Positions 19,997 to 27,470 are shown, counted from the stretch's first letter. The stretch is 64,000 bases of DNA from Chromohalobacter sarecensis (GCF_023061135.1 NZ_JAKGAN010000001.1:1-64000), one strand, 5' to 3'. Made by a program: numbers and translations. The notes: generated from the sequence alone by a model not told the origin.

Positions 19997-20084
19997 TTTT
20001 CAAAACTCCAATAAAGTCCAACACTGTCAATTAACGGCACCCATAAAGGGTGATCTGCGAGACGTGCTACAGGGCGGGTCTCGC

Positions 20085-20822
20085 CTACCTCATGAGCGGC
20101 AATAACAAGGCAATCAACGCCAGGTGCAACGGATACCAGGCCAGCCAGAGACGACGCGGGAGCCGAGTGACTGGGCGCCGCATGATGGCCGGTTGCTTGG
20201 CGATGACGATCAAGGCCGTGGCGGTGAGCAGGCTGACCAGAGGCGCTAGAGGCGGCGTGTTGATAAAGGCTGCGATCAGCAGCACGGGTACCACGGCGGC
20301 CAGGTGGTTAGGATGGCGAAAGGCCAGCACGTAGGCCGGGACCAGGAGAAGGCCGAGGTGGGCATATTCGACAGAGCCGCCTGCGAGTAGCCCGACACAG
20401 CCCAGGACGATGACCGCGGCGAGGCGTGAGGGGGTATCGGGGAGCCGGTCGATCAGGGCCACGGCAAACAGCCCTAACGCCAGGGTGTAGCAAACGTTCA
20501 GTTTGAAGGGCGTCACGACCAGGGCGTAAGGCAGTTGCGCGATGAAGCCGATCAGAAATAGCCGACCGGCGTAGCGCATCGGGTGGCGCGTGTTGTGGAC
20601 CAGGTGCCAAGCGACCATGCCGGCGAACAGCGGGAAGGCGATACGCCCGACCAGGATCGCCCAGGGCGTGAAGGCGGAGGCGGGCCAGAGAAACTTGGTG
20701 ACGTGCTCGAGCGACATGCTGAGCAACGCGAGCCATTGGGCGAGGGGGATCCAGGCGTTGCGGGTACATACCTGGCTCATACTATACGTATAGGATGGCG
20801 CCGGGGTGTATGGCTGATTCAT
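20085..20822 (-). CDS. TraX-like integral membrane acyltransferase
   Basis: The 245-residue protein has about seven hydrophobic helices and family marks of TraX (PF05857 type): LALLSMSLEHVTKFLW, GRIAFPLFAGMVAW, and IAQLPYAL. In F plasmid TraX acetylates the N-terminus of pilin. In this phage it follows gene IV with an ATGA overlap, so it belongs to the morphogenesis operon. It could modify the coat protein or host pili that act as receptors; this is inference. The overlap supports the first ATG as start. Confidence 0.82.
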   Translation of the reverse strand: MNQPYTPAPSYTYSMSQVCTRNAWIPLAQWLALLSMSLEHVTKFLWPASAFTPWAILVGRIAFPLFAGMVAWHLVHNTRHPMRYAGRLFLIGFIAQLPYALVVTPFKLNVCYTLALGLFAVALIDRLPDTPSRLAAVIVLGCVGLLAGGSVEYAHLGLLLVPAYVLAFRHPNHLAAVVPVLLIAAFINTPPLAPLVSLLTATALIVIAKQPAIMRRPVTRLPRRLWLAWYPLHLALIALLLPLMR

Positions 20823-22075
20823 GACGTGGCCTCTTGGGTGGGAAGCACGGTGGCTTGGAGCAGCACGTAAAGCCGGGTGCGTTGGTGACTGTCCGAGGTG
20901 GAACGGAACAAGCGCCCGATCAGCGGGATATCGCCGAGACCGGGCACGCTGGATTCCTGTTCGCGGCTTTCGTTGCTGATGAGCCCGCCCAGGAGCACGG
21001 CCTGGCCGGAGGTGATTTGCACAGTGGTATTGATCGAACGTTGATTGGTGACGATATCCGAGGCGGTGAGCGAGTCGGCGATGCTGTCCGAGGACGTAAA
21101 GACGTCCATGACCACCAGGCCCCCCGGTGTAACCACGGGGGTAACGTCGAGCCGAATGCCCACGTCGCGGCGCTCGATGGTTTGAAAGGGGCTGTCGACG
21201 CTGGCCGCTTCGCCGGTGACGCGCCCGGTGATGAAGGGGACGTTCTGGCCCACGGAGATCTTGCCGCGTTCGCCAGAGAGCGCGAGCACCTGGGGCGTGG
21301 AGAGAATATCGGCGTGGGAGTCCTTGCGCAGGGCGTTGAGGGCGACGGCGAGCACGTTGCCATCGAAGATCCCAAAGGTACCGCCCGGACTGGCGAGCGA
21401 GGTGTCCAGGTTGTTGGTGTTGACGCCCCCGGCCAGACCGGCCCCACTACGCGAGCGACCGAACGACACGCCGAAATCGAGGGTATCGCCGTCGGTGGTT
21501 TCGAACAGCACGGCGCGAATCAGCACCTGGGGCCGGGTGACGTCGAGTTGCGGTAACAGCCGTTCCAGGGCGTCGAGGCGCTTTTCGGGACCGCTGACCA
21601 GGAGCGAGTTGGAGGCATTGAGTACCTGAGCCTTGGCGGGGGTGACGCTGCCGGGGCTGTCCTGCTTGAGAAAGGCGGTGACCAGGGGCGCGAGATCCTG
21701 GGCGCGTAGGTGCTGCACGGGCAGTACGCGCGATGCCTGGGGTGTTTGCGGTACATCGAGCCGGCCCATGAAGTCGTCTTGTCCCTCGCCGGGTACCAGG
21801 CGCGGCGGATCGCCGGGGATGAGTTGGTAGCCGTTGGCCTCGAGGACGCCCCGGAAGAAGTCGGGAAGCTGATCGTCGGGCACATCGGGGGCGTAGGCGG
21901 TAAGGGTGCCGTCCACGCGCGGATCGATGGCGATGGCCGTATCGGTGTGCTGTGAGTACCAGCGCACCACGTCGTGAATGTCGGCGTCCTGGAGTTCGAT
22001 CGGGACGGCGATCGCGGGCAGTGCCGTGCCACTCAAGATGAGCGCAAGGCCGAGGCTAGCAACCGATTTCAACAT
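20819..22075 (-). CDS. phage secretin pIV-like (outer-membrane exit channel)
   Basis: A 418-residue secretin with signal peptide (residues 1-23, ending AIA), N-domains starting ELQDADIHDVVRWYSQHT, the N3-like PVQHLRAQDLAPLV, and the secretin C-domain with VPFITG, a long beta region and VPGLGDIPLIGRLF. It forms the pore through which virions leave. Its 5' end overlaps the Zot gene by 20 bases, as genes I and IV do in f1. Many inoviruses such as CTX-phi use a host secretin instead. A host type II secretion gene is unlikely in this setting. Confidence 0.93.
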   Translation of the reverse strand: MLKSVASLGLALILSGTALPAIAVPIELQDADIHDVVRWYSQHTDTAIAIDPRVDGTLTAYAPDVPDDQLPDFFRGVLEANGYQLIPGDPPRLVPGEGQDDFMGRLDVPQTPQASRVLPVQHLRAQDLAPLVTAFLKQDSPGSVTPAKAQVLNASNSLLVSGPEKRLDALERLLPQLDVTRPQVLIRAVLFETTDGDTLDFGVSFGRSRSGAGLAGGVNTNNLDTSLASPGGTFGIFDGNVLAVALNALRKDSHADILSTPQVLALSGERGKISVGQNVPFITGRVTGEAASVDSPFQTIERRDVGIRLDVTPVVTPGGLVVMDVFTSSDSIADSLTASDIVTNQRSINTTVQITSGQAVLLGGLISNESREQESSVPGLGDIPLIGRLFRSTSDSHQRTRLYVLLQATVLPTQEATS

Positions 22076-23123
22076 GCTGGGCTCCCTGTTCTAGGCGAAG
22101 GTGACAGGCCGCGACCGGGACGACGGAGACGCCTTGGCGTTCAATGTCGTCGGTGGTGTGGGGCTGGTTGTCGCTGTCGGTGAGGCGGTAGGCGATATGG
22201 CCGCCCAGGCGGGCGTAACCGGTGATGCGGTACTCGGTGAAGCGCGAGAGATCCACCGGAGCGGCGTCGGATTTGGGCGTGGCGTCGCTGCGGGCGTTGA
22301 CCTGATCGACGACGAGCACCGAGGTGGTAAGAATGATCCCCAGGAGCAGGCCGACCAGGGCGAGCAAGGGGCGATTGAAGCGCTTCCAGTAAATCCGGGT
22401 CATGCGCATGAAGAACCTCGCATCGCGGGGGACACGAAACACGCCATGGGTGAGCCACGGCGGCAGCATCATGAAGGTTTGATGGGGGTAGTTGTCGGAG
22501 AAGGCTTGCTTGGTATCGTAGGCCGCATAGAGCGGGCGACCGGTGTAGGTCCAGCGCTCGACGACCAGGCTTTGCTGGGAATCGCCGTATTTGACGATGC
22601 CCAGGTGAAGCTTGGGCATGGGCAGCTTGCCCCCGGCGAACATCGACCACAGCGAGCCGATGAAGGGCAGCGAGAGGCGATCCAGGCGACGGCAATAGAC
22701 GACGTGTTCGGCCAGGGCGACACGCGCTTGCTTGTCCATGATGCTGAGATCCTGGATCAAGAAGATAATGTCCCAGCCGAGCTTTCGAGCGTGCAGAAAC
22801 CAGTCGATGACGGCTTGGCGGGATTTATCGGCCCAGCCGCGCGAGTTGAACCAGGTCCCGCACTCATCGAGCACCAGCAGGCCGTTTTTCGATTCGTCGT
22901 AGGTGTCGTTACCGCGTCCGATGGCGTCCAGGTCGGCGAGCTGGGGCTTGTCGGGAATGCGGTAAACGCGGGTGTTCTTGGGCGTGGGGCCAATGAGCCT
23001 ATCGAGCTTGAGATCCAGGTTGGTGGCGACCGGGCAGCCCCGGTTGAGCTTGTCCTTGATCTTGCCCACCGCGACCAGGGTTTTCCCGGCACCGAGTTTG
23101 CCGGTGACGACGTAGACAGCCAT
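22056..23123 (-). CDS. Zot/pI-like assembly ATPase
   Basis: This 355-residue inner-membrane protein powers phage extrusion. It starts MAVYVVTGKLGAGKT with Walker A (residues 8-15), has a Walker B-like GLLVLDECG (81-89), and a single membrane segment (about 252-272) followed by a periplasmic tail. The Zot domain is clear. I set the start at 23123, where it overlaps the pVI stop, rather than 23207. Zot here is an assembly factor; toxin activity should not be assumed. Confidence 0.94.
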   Translation of the reverse strand: MAVYVVTGKLGAGKTLVAVGKIKDKLNRGCPVATNLDLKLDRLIGPTPKNTRVYRIPDKPQLADLDAIGRGNDTYDESKNGLLVLDECGTWFNSRGWADKSRQAVIDWFLHARKLGWDIIFLIQDLSIMDKQARVALAEHVVYCRRLDRLSLPFIGSLWSMFAGGKLPMPKLHLGIVKYGDSQQSLVVERWTYTGRPLYAAYDTKQAFSDNYPHQTFMMLPPWLTHGVFRVPRDARFFMRMTRIYWKRFNRPLLALVGLLLGIILTTSVLVVDQVNARSDATPKSDAAPVDLSRFTEYRITGYARLGGHIAYRLTDSDNQPHTTDDIERQGVSVVPVAACHLRLEQGAQHVEIGC

Positions 23124-23473
23124 CAGAGCCCCACCATGCCGATAAGGCGATCTTTGATCGTGAAGGCCCACACGGCGAACTTGGCCATCAGGATCGCGGA
23201 GACGCACAGCGAGAAGTTGTCAGGCAATATGCGGCCGATGCCCTCGGCCAACATGGGCGGCATGGAGACGATGAGGCCATCTATCCCGCTGGCGATCAGG
23301 TCCGCCATGACTTCGATGAGGCCGAGGATGACGCCGGCCTTGATGAGGAAGATCCCGAAGCGGGTGATCTTGAGCCACAGGAAGAAGCGCACCAGGAGCG
23401 TGCCGAAGTGGCGAAGCAATTCTTCCAGAAGCGGCGACAGCCGGGTAAGCAGGATACGTAACAAGGCACCCAT
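23123..23473 (-). CDS. minor coat protein pVI-like (DUF2523 type)
   Basis: A 116-residue hydrophobic protein starting MGALLRILLTRLSPLLEELL, with three likely membrane helices (LIKAGVILGLIEVMADLIASGIDGLIV, and FSLCVSAILMAKFAVWAFTI are the clearest, the first split by charge). In Ff phages pVI sits with pIII at the virion end that leaves last. Position between genes III and I is exactly as in M13. Start at 23473 is inferred from the junction with gene III; the longer frame to 23587 overlaps pIII. Confidence 0.85.
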   Translation of the reverse strand: MGALLRILLTRLSPLLEELLRHFGTLLVRFFLWLKITRFGIFLIKAGVILGLIEVMADLIASGIDGLIVSMPPMLAEGIGRILPDNFSLCVSAILMAKFAVWAFTIKDRLIGMVGL

Positions 23474-23475
23474 GG

Positions 23476-24858
23476 TTATGCCTCCGAACCGTTGCGGTAG
23501 GAAAAGGCAATCGCGGTCACTTGGTAGGCGGTGAAGAAGTACAACAGCCAGGCAAGCGCGGCCTTGATGAGATCGAAGTGTTCGCAATCGATGGTGAAGG
23601 AGCGTTCACCGCTGCCGAAGACTAGCGGGGTACAGCCCCCGGCGGAGACCTCGGGCACCAGGCCGGTAACCTTGTCGCGGACATAGCCGAGGGTTTGGCC
23701 GAGGGCGCTGCCCTCATTGGTGAAGTAGTCGCGAAAGCGGTCGTTAAGATCGCCCTGGGCGGCGGTGGCGTCTTCATCGAGTTGGGTCATGACGTCATCG
23801 TTGACGCCTTCGCCATCGAAGCCTTCGCGCATATCGCTCTCAGAGGGAGCGCCCTCGGTGTCGGAGAAGGTATCGACGAGGCCATTGAAGCCGTCGTTGA
23901 TGGCGTCGATTACATCCCCAAGGCCGAGGCCGTCATCGTCGCCGGTGTCGCCAGTGCCACTACCAGCGCCGCCCGAACCGCCACCAGAACCCCCAGAGCC
24001 ACCGCCGCTTGAGCCGCCCGAATCGCCGCCGTTACTGCCACCGCCAGACGAGCCGCCATCACTTCCGTCATCACTACCGCTATCGCCGCCGCCAGAACCG
24101 CCACTAGATCCGCCATCGTCGGAGCCTCCGCCTGTCGAGCCGTCATCATTGGAACCGCCCCCACTGCTACCACTGCCCATCGAGACGTTGCCGGCATCAA
24201 TCTCGGATTGATCGACCTGATAGGTGGTGCCATCGAAGGTGACGCAGTTGACCTGGCAATCAGGGGCAGGTGTCAGGTAATCGGGGAGTTCATCGGAAGA
24301 ATCGACCCCGGTGCCCGGCTGGTTTTCGTTCCCGGTAGAGGTCGCGGTGAAGTCATTGGTGTAATACAGCATCCCATCAGGGGCTTCTTCGCCCAGGTAG
24401 TTATATTTAGAATAAAATCCAACGCCGCCCTGGGGAGATAATGAACAAGCGCCAACATCAATGCTCCCGCCTGATGATTGGTAGGACTCTGAAACGAGCA
24501 CAGAGACAGAGCCATATTGTTCTTGGCACTGCTCATCCGTATAAGGAGCATTAAAAATGGTTTGATTATCTGGAGGGGAAGTGGGGGCAGAATCTTCAGA
24601 CCATACATAGACCCTGGAAAGACAATTCATATTACGTGGAAAGCCATACGTTAAACGTTTGCAGCTCGTGTCAATATAATAAGGTTTAGAGAGACCAGAA
24701 GCATAAGAATTCGCTTCACTCGTAGATTGGCTACGCGCATCAGACTCTTGAGGTGCGTCGTTTCGACTTTCAAAAGAAAGGTCCCATCCAGCAGCAAAAG
24801 CAGACGAAGAGGCTAAAAAAGTCACTAGCGCCAATGTCAAAATCGTAATAAATCGCAT
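23476..24858 (-). CDS. adsorption/minor coat protein pIII-like
   Basis: A 460-residue protein with a signal peptide ending in SSAFA (residues 1-22), an N-terminal domain with several Cys that may form disulfides, a long Gly/Ser/Asp linker (about 230-310), and a C-terminal domain with two Cys and one membrane anchor (ALAWLLYFFTAYQVTAIAF). This is the layout of Ff pIII: receptor domains, glycine-rich linkers, C-terminal anchor. The N-domain part is AT-richer than its neighbours (24.4-24.8 kb), which suggests exchange of the receptor-binding part. The start is at MRFITILTLALVTFLASSS. Confidence 0.9.
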   Translation of the reverse strand: MRFITILTLALVTFLASSSAFAAGWDLSFESRNDAPQESDARSQSTSEANSYASGLSKPYYIDTSCKRLTYGFPRNMNCLSRVYVWSEDSAPTSPPDNQTIFNAPYTDEQCQEQYGSVSVLVSESYQSSGGSIDVGACSLSPQGGVGFYSKYNYLGEEAPDGMLYYTNDFTATSTGNENQPGTGVDSSDELPDYLTPAPDCQVNCVTFDGTTYQVDQSEIDAGNVSMGSGSSGGGSNDDGSTGGGSDDGGSSGGSGGGDSGSDDGSDGGSSGGGSNGGDSGGSSGGGSGGSGGGSGGAGSGTGDTGDDDGLGLGDVIDAINDGFNGLVDTFSDTEGAPSESDMREGFDGEGVNDDVMTQLDEDATAAQGDLNDRFRDYFTNEGSALGQTLGYVRDKVTGLVPEVSAGGCTPLVFGSGERSFTIDCEHFDLIKAALAWLLYFFTAYQVTAIAFSYRNGSEA

Positions 24859-24870
24859 AACACCACCATC

Positions 24871-24893
24871 AAAAAGGGGGCCGTGAGGCCCCC
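24871..24893 (-). terminator. rho-independent terminator between genes VIII and III
   Basis: On the minus strand GGGGGCC-TCAC-GGCCCCC is followed by TTTTT. It lies after the major coat gene and before gene III, the same place as the strong central terminator of f1. A second small palindrome (24898-24913) precedes it. Confidence 0.9.
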
Positions 24894-24929
24894 GGTAGAT
24901 CGGTGGACCGATCCAGGATGCGCCGCCGA

Positions 24930-25193
24930 TTAGGTGGCGCGGTTGGCGAACTTCTTGAACAGGCTGATGGCCAGCAGGGAGCCGACGACACCGACCACGA
25001 CGGGCCAGGCATCGGAGGCCATCTGGCTGGCTTGGGATTGCAACTCGCCGAAGGCTTCGGAGGCCGAGGACGTTGCGCCCCCATCGGAGGCGGCAGCGAC
25101 GCCGATACCGGTCATCGTCAATGCGCCAGCGGCGGCGGTCTTGGCGGCAGCTTTCTGCGAGAGTGCGCGAAGGTACTGGAGTTTCGTTTTCAT
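24930..25193 (-). CDS. major coat protein pVIII-like
   Basis: An 87-residue precursor with a leader of about 36 residues ending near VAAAS, and a mature protein of about 51 residues. The mature part starts acidic (DGG...), has AFGELQSQASQMASDAW, then the membrane span PVVVGVVGSLLAISLF and a basic end KKFANRAT. It aligns by eye with M13 pVIII (AF..LQ.. and LFKKF). Start at 25193 overlaps the pIX stop (ATGA). High expression would be expected because the terminator follows. Confidence 0.95.
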   Translation of the reverse strand: MKTKLQYLRALSQKAAAKTAAAGALTMTGIGVAAASDGGATSSASEAFGELQSQASQMASDAWPVVVGVVGSLLAISLFKKFANRAT

Positions 25194-25300
25194 GTTGAGA
25201 CTTCCATAAATCGCTTGAAGGCAAGCATTGCTTTTCCCCATGCCCAACCGGAGGCATAGGCCGAAATAAGGGTGCTGACGATGAAGTTAATATCGCTCAT
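25190..25300 (-). CDS. minor coat protein pIX-like (36 residues)
   Basis: Begins MSDINFIVSTLISAYASGW and ends KRFMEVST, with a hydrophobic centre. M13 pIX is 32 residues and ends TRLMETSS, so the C-terminal match is clear. It overlaps pVII by ATGA at its start and pVIII by ATGA at its end. pVII and pIX cap the end of the virion that emerges first. Confidence 0.88.
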   Translation of the reverse strand: MSDINFIVSTLISAYASGWAWGKAMLAFKRFMEVST

Positions 25301-25395
25301 CGCTGGCCCCCTTTTATTGCGCCGAGCCCAAACGACAGCATGAGCCCGATGCAATAAATCAGGAGCCATAGACTTTGATATTGGTCGGCGTCCAT
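25297..25395 (-). CDS. minor coat protein pVII-like (32 residues)
   Basis: A 32-residue ORF starting MDADQYQSLWLLIYCIG with a hydrophobic centre and the ending FGLGAIKGGQR. M13 pVII (33 residues) ends FALGIIAGGQR, a striking match. The minus-strand ATG is at 25393-25395 and its TGA overlaps the pIX start. It lies between genes V and IX as in M13. It is short enough to be missed by ORF length cut-offs. Confidence 0.88.
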   Translation of the reverse strand: MDADQYQSLWLLIYCIGLMLSFGLGAIKGGQR

Positions 25396-25411
25396 GGCTC
25401 ACGATCCTGGG

Positions 25412-25756
25412 TTATGACGCGCTTTTGGCGTCGGGTTTAGTGTCGGTCTTGGGGGCGGTGTTTTGCCCTGGCTGACGCTGTTGACTGGGTAGGCGCACGG
25501 CGATGGCGTGCATGGTCATTTTTCCTTGCGAGGAACGAATCTCGGCGTCGATCTCGACATTGCACGGCAGGTGCGGGGCGATGGCGTGCATCTGATCGAG
25601 CAGTTCATAGGGCGCGGTGAGCGTGGCGTATTGAAAGCCAAGCTGGTTGTCGTTGTCGGGGTCGACCTTTTCGATGATGCCGAGTTTGCCGCCTTTGCGG
25701 CCTTCGAATTCGTAACGGGTGGCGCCGATAACGTGGGCGGTGATGGTGTTAATCAT
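25412..25756 (-). CDS. single-stranded DNA-binding protein candidate (gene V position)
   Basis: The 114-residue protein has a beta-rich, OB-fold-like body (residues 1-92) and a disordered hydrophilic C-terminal tail with many Gln, Pro and Lys. In Ff phages pV coats the single-stranded genome before assembly. The position, just before pVII, is that of gene V. No direct similarity to M13 pV is visible, so this is by context. Start at 25756 is chosen because it follows an AAGGAAACC segment and the shadow extension overlaps the upstream ORF. Confidence 0.72.
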   Translation of the reverse strand: MINTITAHVIGATRYEFEGRKGGKLGIIEKVDPDNDNQLGFQYATLTAPYELLDQMHAIAPHLPCNVEIDAEIRSSQGKMTMHAIAVRLPSQQRQPGQNTAPKTDTKPDAKSAS

Positions 25757-25946
25757 GGTCTTGGTTTCCTTGGTGGCTTGTGTGCTGGGCTGCACGGGTT
25801 AGGCAGTGGTGAGCAAGCACGGCTAGCTCTGCGAGGGTGGATGCATCGACGTTGAGCATCCGGGAAAGGTGTTCGGCCTGGGCATACAAGAGCGCGGCGT
25901 GGCCGTAGTCCCGGCCCTGGAGACACCGCGAAGCCCGCTCCCTCAA
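25749..25946 (-). CDS. small phage protein of unknown function
   Basis: A 65-residue reading if a TTG at 25946 is used, containing ASRCLQGRDYGHAALLYAQAEHLSR and an AELAVLAHHCLTRAAQ helix. The frame stays open to an ATG at 26126, but that extension runs through the foldback region and has low-complexity content. The 3' end overlaps the gene V start by 8 bases, which suggests it is translated. The composition is helical. No family recognised. Confidence 0.4.
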   Translation of the reverse strand: MRERASRCLQGRDYGHAALLYAQAEHLSRMLNVDASTLAELAVLAHHCLTRAAQHTSHQGNQDHD

Positions 25947-25947
25947 G

Positions 25948-26143
25948 GCTCGGGGCTCCGGGCAGGCGTGTCCCTGCGCCGCCCCCGTGCCCGTCGGTCG
26001 AAGTGCACGGCAGTCGACTCCGCCACCCCCGTCAACCCGTGCTGCGCAGGGTATGACGGGGGTGGCGTCGCCGACTCGGGAAGCCGTGCGACCGACGGGC
26101 GACGGGTGACGGGCAGGCACAAACATCTTTTAGAGCCCCGAGC
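25948..26143. other. nested foldback, likely phage replication origin/packaging region
   Basis: Concentric inverted repeats are seen: GCTCGGGGCTC 25948-25958 with 26133-26143; CCCGTCGGTCG 25990-26000 with 26089-26099; GCACGG 26005-26010 with 26084-26089; and CGCCACCCCCGTCA 26021-26034 with 26054-26067. Three 7-bp direct repeats (GACGGGC, GACGGGT, GACGGGC) lie at 26094-26114. Filamentous phages keep origins and the packaging signal in such hairpin regions. The function is inferred from structure. Confidence 0.65.
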
Positions 26144-26345
26144 CGGGTCGCGGGGTGGCGGCATCAGCCGGGTCGTGATCGAGTGCGGATAGATCGCCGC
26201 GCTCAAGCCGGGAGAGGCCGTCCAGGATGAGCATTTCGCCCAGGGTGGACGGGGTGAGCCCGTGGGTGCCGGCCTGAATCAGCAACCGGGAGTGGGTCGG
26301 CTGATACAGGAACACGCGAACGGGCGACTTTTTGGTCGTAGTCAT
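26130..26345 (-). CDS. small phage protein of unknown function
   Basis: A 71-residue protein starting MTTTKKSPVRVFLYQPTH, then a helical LGEMLILDGLSRLERG. The basic N-terminal strand followed by helices could be a ribbon-helix-helix DNA-binding fold, but I cannot confirm it. It overlaps the end of the upstream gene by 4 bases (stop/start ATGA type), so it belongs to the minus-strand phage operon. Confidence 0.6.
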   Translation of the reverse strand: MTTTKKSPVRVFLYQPTHSRLLIQAGTHGLTPSTLGEMLILDGLSRLERGDLSALDHDPADAATPRPGSGL

Positions 26346-26860
26346 TGGGTGATCCTCCGGGTGTGGATAAGTGGGTTGCCCAAAAAGAGGGCCCGGGCGG
26401 TGGTGCCCAGGAGAACGGGAGGGGTAAGCACCACGTTCCGGGCCGAAGGGTTGGGAACCTCGGGGATGCCGTGGGAGACGGCAGGGGATGCGCTGGGGAT
26501 GGCAGCGGCTTGGGTTTCGATGTGCGTGGCGTGGGGAGCCAGTAAGGCAGCGTCGTGGGCGTCGAGGCCGTATAGCTCGGCCATAAAGGCTAAGGCGTCT
26601 TCATGGGAAGCGAAGTCGTAGTGACGCCACCCCTGGGGATCGGTGTAATCGGCAGCGCGTGAAGGCTCGTTGACCAGGACCGCGCCAGCGGGAATCTTGA
26701 CGTAGGCGTATTCGCCCAGGTGATTGGTCAACAGTGCCACCAGGGCGGAGTGAGGGACGCGCGCGCCGTCCTGGCAAAGGGTGACGTTAGTCAGATAAGA
26801 GGGACCGTGCTCGCCTTGGCGCGTGTATTGAAGCGCGATATGAAGGCTATAAAGGCTCAT
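26342..26860 (-). CDS. phage protein of unknown function
   Basis: A 172-residue protein from MSLYSLHIALQYTRQGEHG. The start at 26860 overlaps the upstream HTH gene stop in ATGA. The first about 110 residues look folded (beta strands LTNVTLCQDG, AYVKIPAGAVLV), and the rest is rich in Pro and Ala. Not recognised. It may take part in phage replication or its control given its place upstream of gene V. Confidence 0.65.
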   Translation of the reverse strand: MSLYSLHIALQYTRQGEHGPSYLTNVTLCQDGARVPHSALVALLTNHLGEYAYVKIPAGAVLVNEPSRAADYTDPQGWRHYDFASHEDALAFMAELYGLDAHDAALLAPHATHIETQAAAIPSASPAVSHGIPEVPNPSARNVVLTPPVLLGTTARALFLGNPLIHTRRITQ

Positions 26861-27063
26861 GACCAATCCCCTTCCTCAAGGCACTGCATTTGCAGCAAAG
26901 ACAGGTTGATGACGCGATAGCGGCCCAGCTTGATGGTGGGCAGGTAGCCTCGGCGGATGTGGCCTTGAATGACGCCTTCCTCGAGGCCGGACATCTGCGC
27001 GAACCGCTCGACGGTCATGACAGGCACGAAGGGTGGAATCTGAGGCGCTTTCGTTTCTTCCAT
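26857..27063 (-). CDS. helix-turn-helix DNA-binding protein (excisionase/MerR-like)
   Basis: A 68-residue protein with PVMTVERFAQMSGLEEGVIQ, then HIRRGYLPTIKLGRYRVINL. This is the winged-helix pattern of small excisionase or AlpA-like regulators. It is the first gene of the minus-strand phage operon and faces the repressor gene across a 122-bp promoter region. It may serve as excisionase or activator of the lytic operon. Confidence 0.72.
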   Translation of the reverse strand: MEETKAPQIPPFVPVMTVERFAQMSGLEEGVIQGHIRRGYLPTIKLGRYRVINLSLLQMQCLEEGDWS

Positions 27064-27185
27064 GCTGTCACCTGCCTTTGTTTGTCTGTGTTAGGCTCTG
27101 AGGAGCGTGTTGTGCGCTATGTCAGACTGCGCATATGCTCATAGTTAAGTACACCTTGAAATCAAGTATACCCAGAGATAGGTAT
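27064..27185. promoter_or_regulatory. divergent promoter/operator region of the phage switch
   Basis: The spacer between the HTH gene and the repressor holds an imperfect inverted repeat (GTACACCTTGA ... TCAAGTATAC, about 27147-27172) just before the repressor start. It is a plausible operator for the repressor. The region is AT-rich compared with the phage genes. Confidence 0.5.
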
Positions 27186-27470
27186 ATGTCAAACGACCTT
27201 GCCAAAAAAATCCGCGAGATAAGAGAAGTCGAAACGTCAGGTCGTGCTGAGTTTTCGCAAGTAGTTGGTATTGCTAAAAAAACGCTCGAAGGTATAGAGC
27301 AGACAGGCAGGGTTCCTAAGGGAGATCTGCTGCAAGCGATATGCAGTCAATGGCCGCAATACACGCTGTGGCTGATGACCGACCAGGTGAACGAAGCAGC
27401 CGGGCAGGTGAGCCCAGAGATAGAAAAGGCACGTCGCGCCTTTAAGCCGACGGGAACGGATACCGAGTAG
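27186..27470 (+). CDS. phage repressor-like HTH protein
   Basis: A 94-residue protein with an N-terminal XRE-type helix-turn-helix (KKIREIREVETSGRAEF, then VGIAKKTLEGIEQTGRVPKG). It lacks an S24 peptidase domain, so it is not expected to be cleaved by RecA. It is divergent from the minus-strand operon and is the best candidate for the lysogeny repressor. Start at 27186 follows an AGAGATAGG site. Confidence 0.75.
   Translation: MSNDLAKKIREIREVETSGRAEFSQVVGIAKKTLEGIEQTGRVPKGDLLQAICSQWPQYTLWLMTDQVNEAAGQVSPEIEKARRAFKPTGTDTE

Noticed and set aside
22056..23123. Zot as an enterotoxin
   Set aside because: The gene lies in the pI position of a phage operon and has the assembly-ATPase layout. The toxin name is historic and no toxin-specific feature is evident.
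22101..23534. Plus-strand frame of 477 codons over Zot and secretin genes
   Set aside because: It is antisense to three recognised phage genes.
23910..24211. Repeat-like proline-rich or alanine-rich ORFs in the pIII linker region
   Set aside because: They are other-frame readings of the Gly/Ser/Asp linker codons of pIII, so the repetition is in the linker itself.
25749..26126. Full-length 125-codon ORF reaching the ATG at 26126
   Set aside because: Its N-terminal half runs through the perfect nested foldback and has no good ribosome site. I kept only the C-terminal part as a possible gene.
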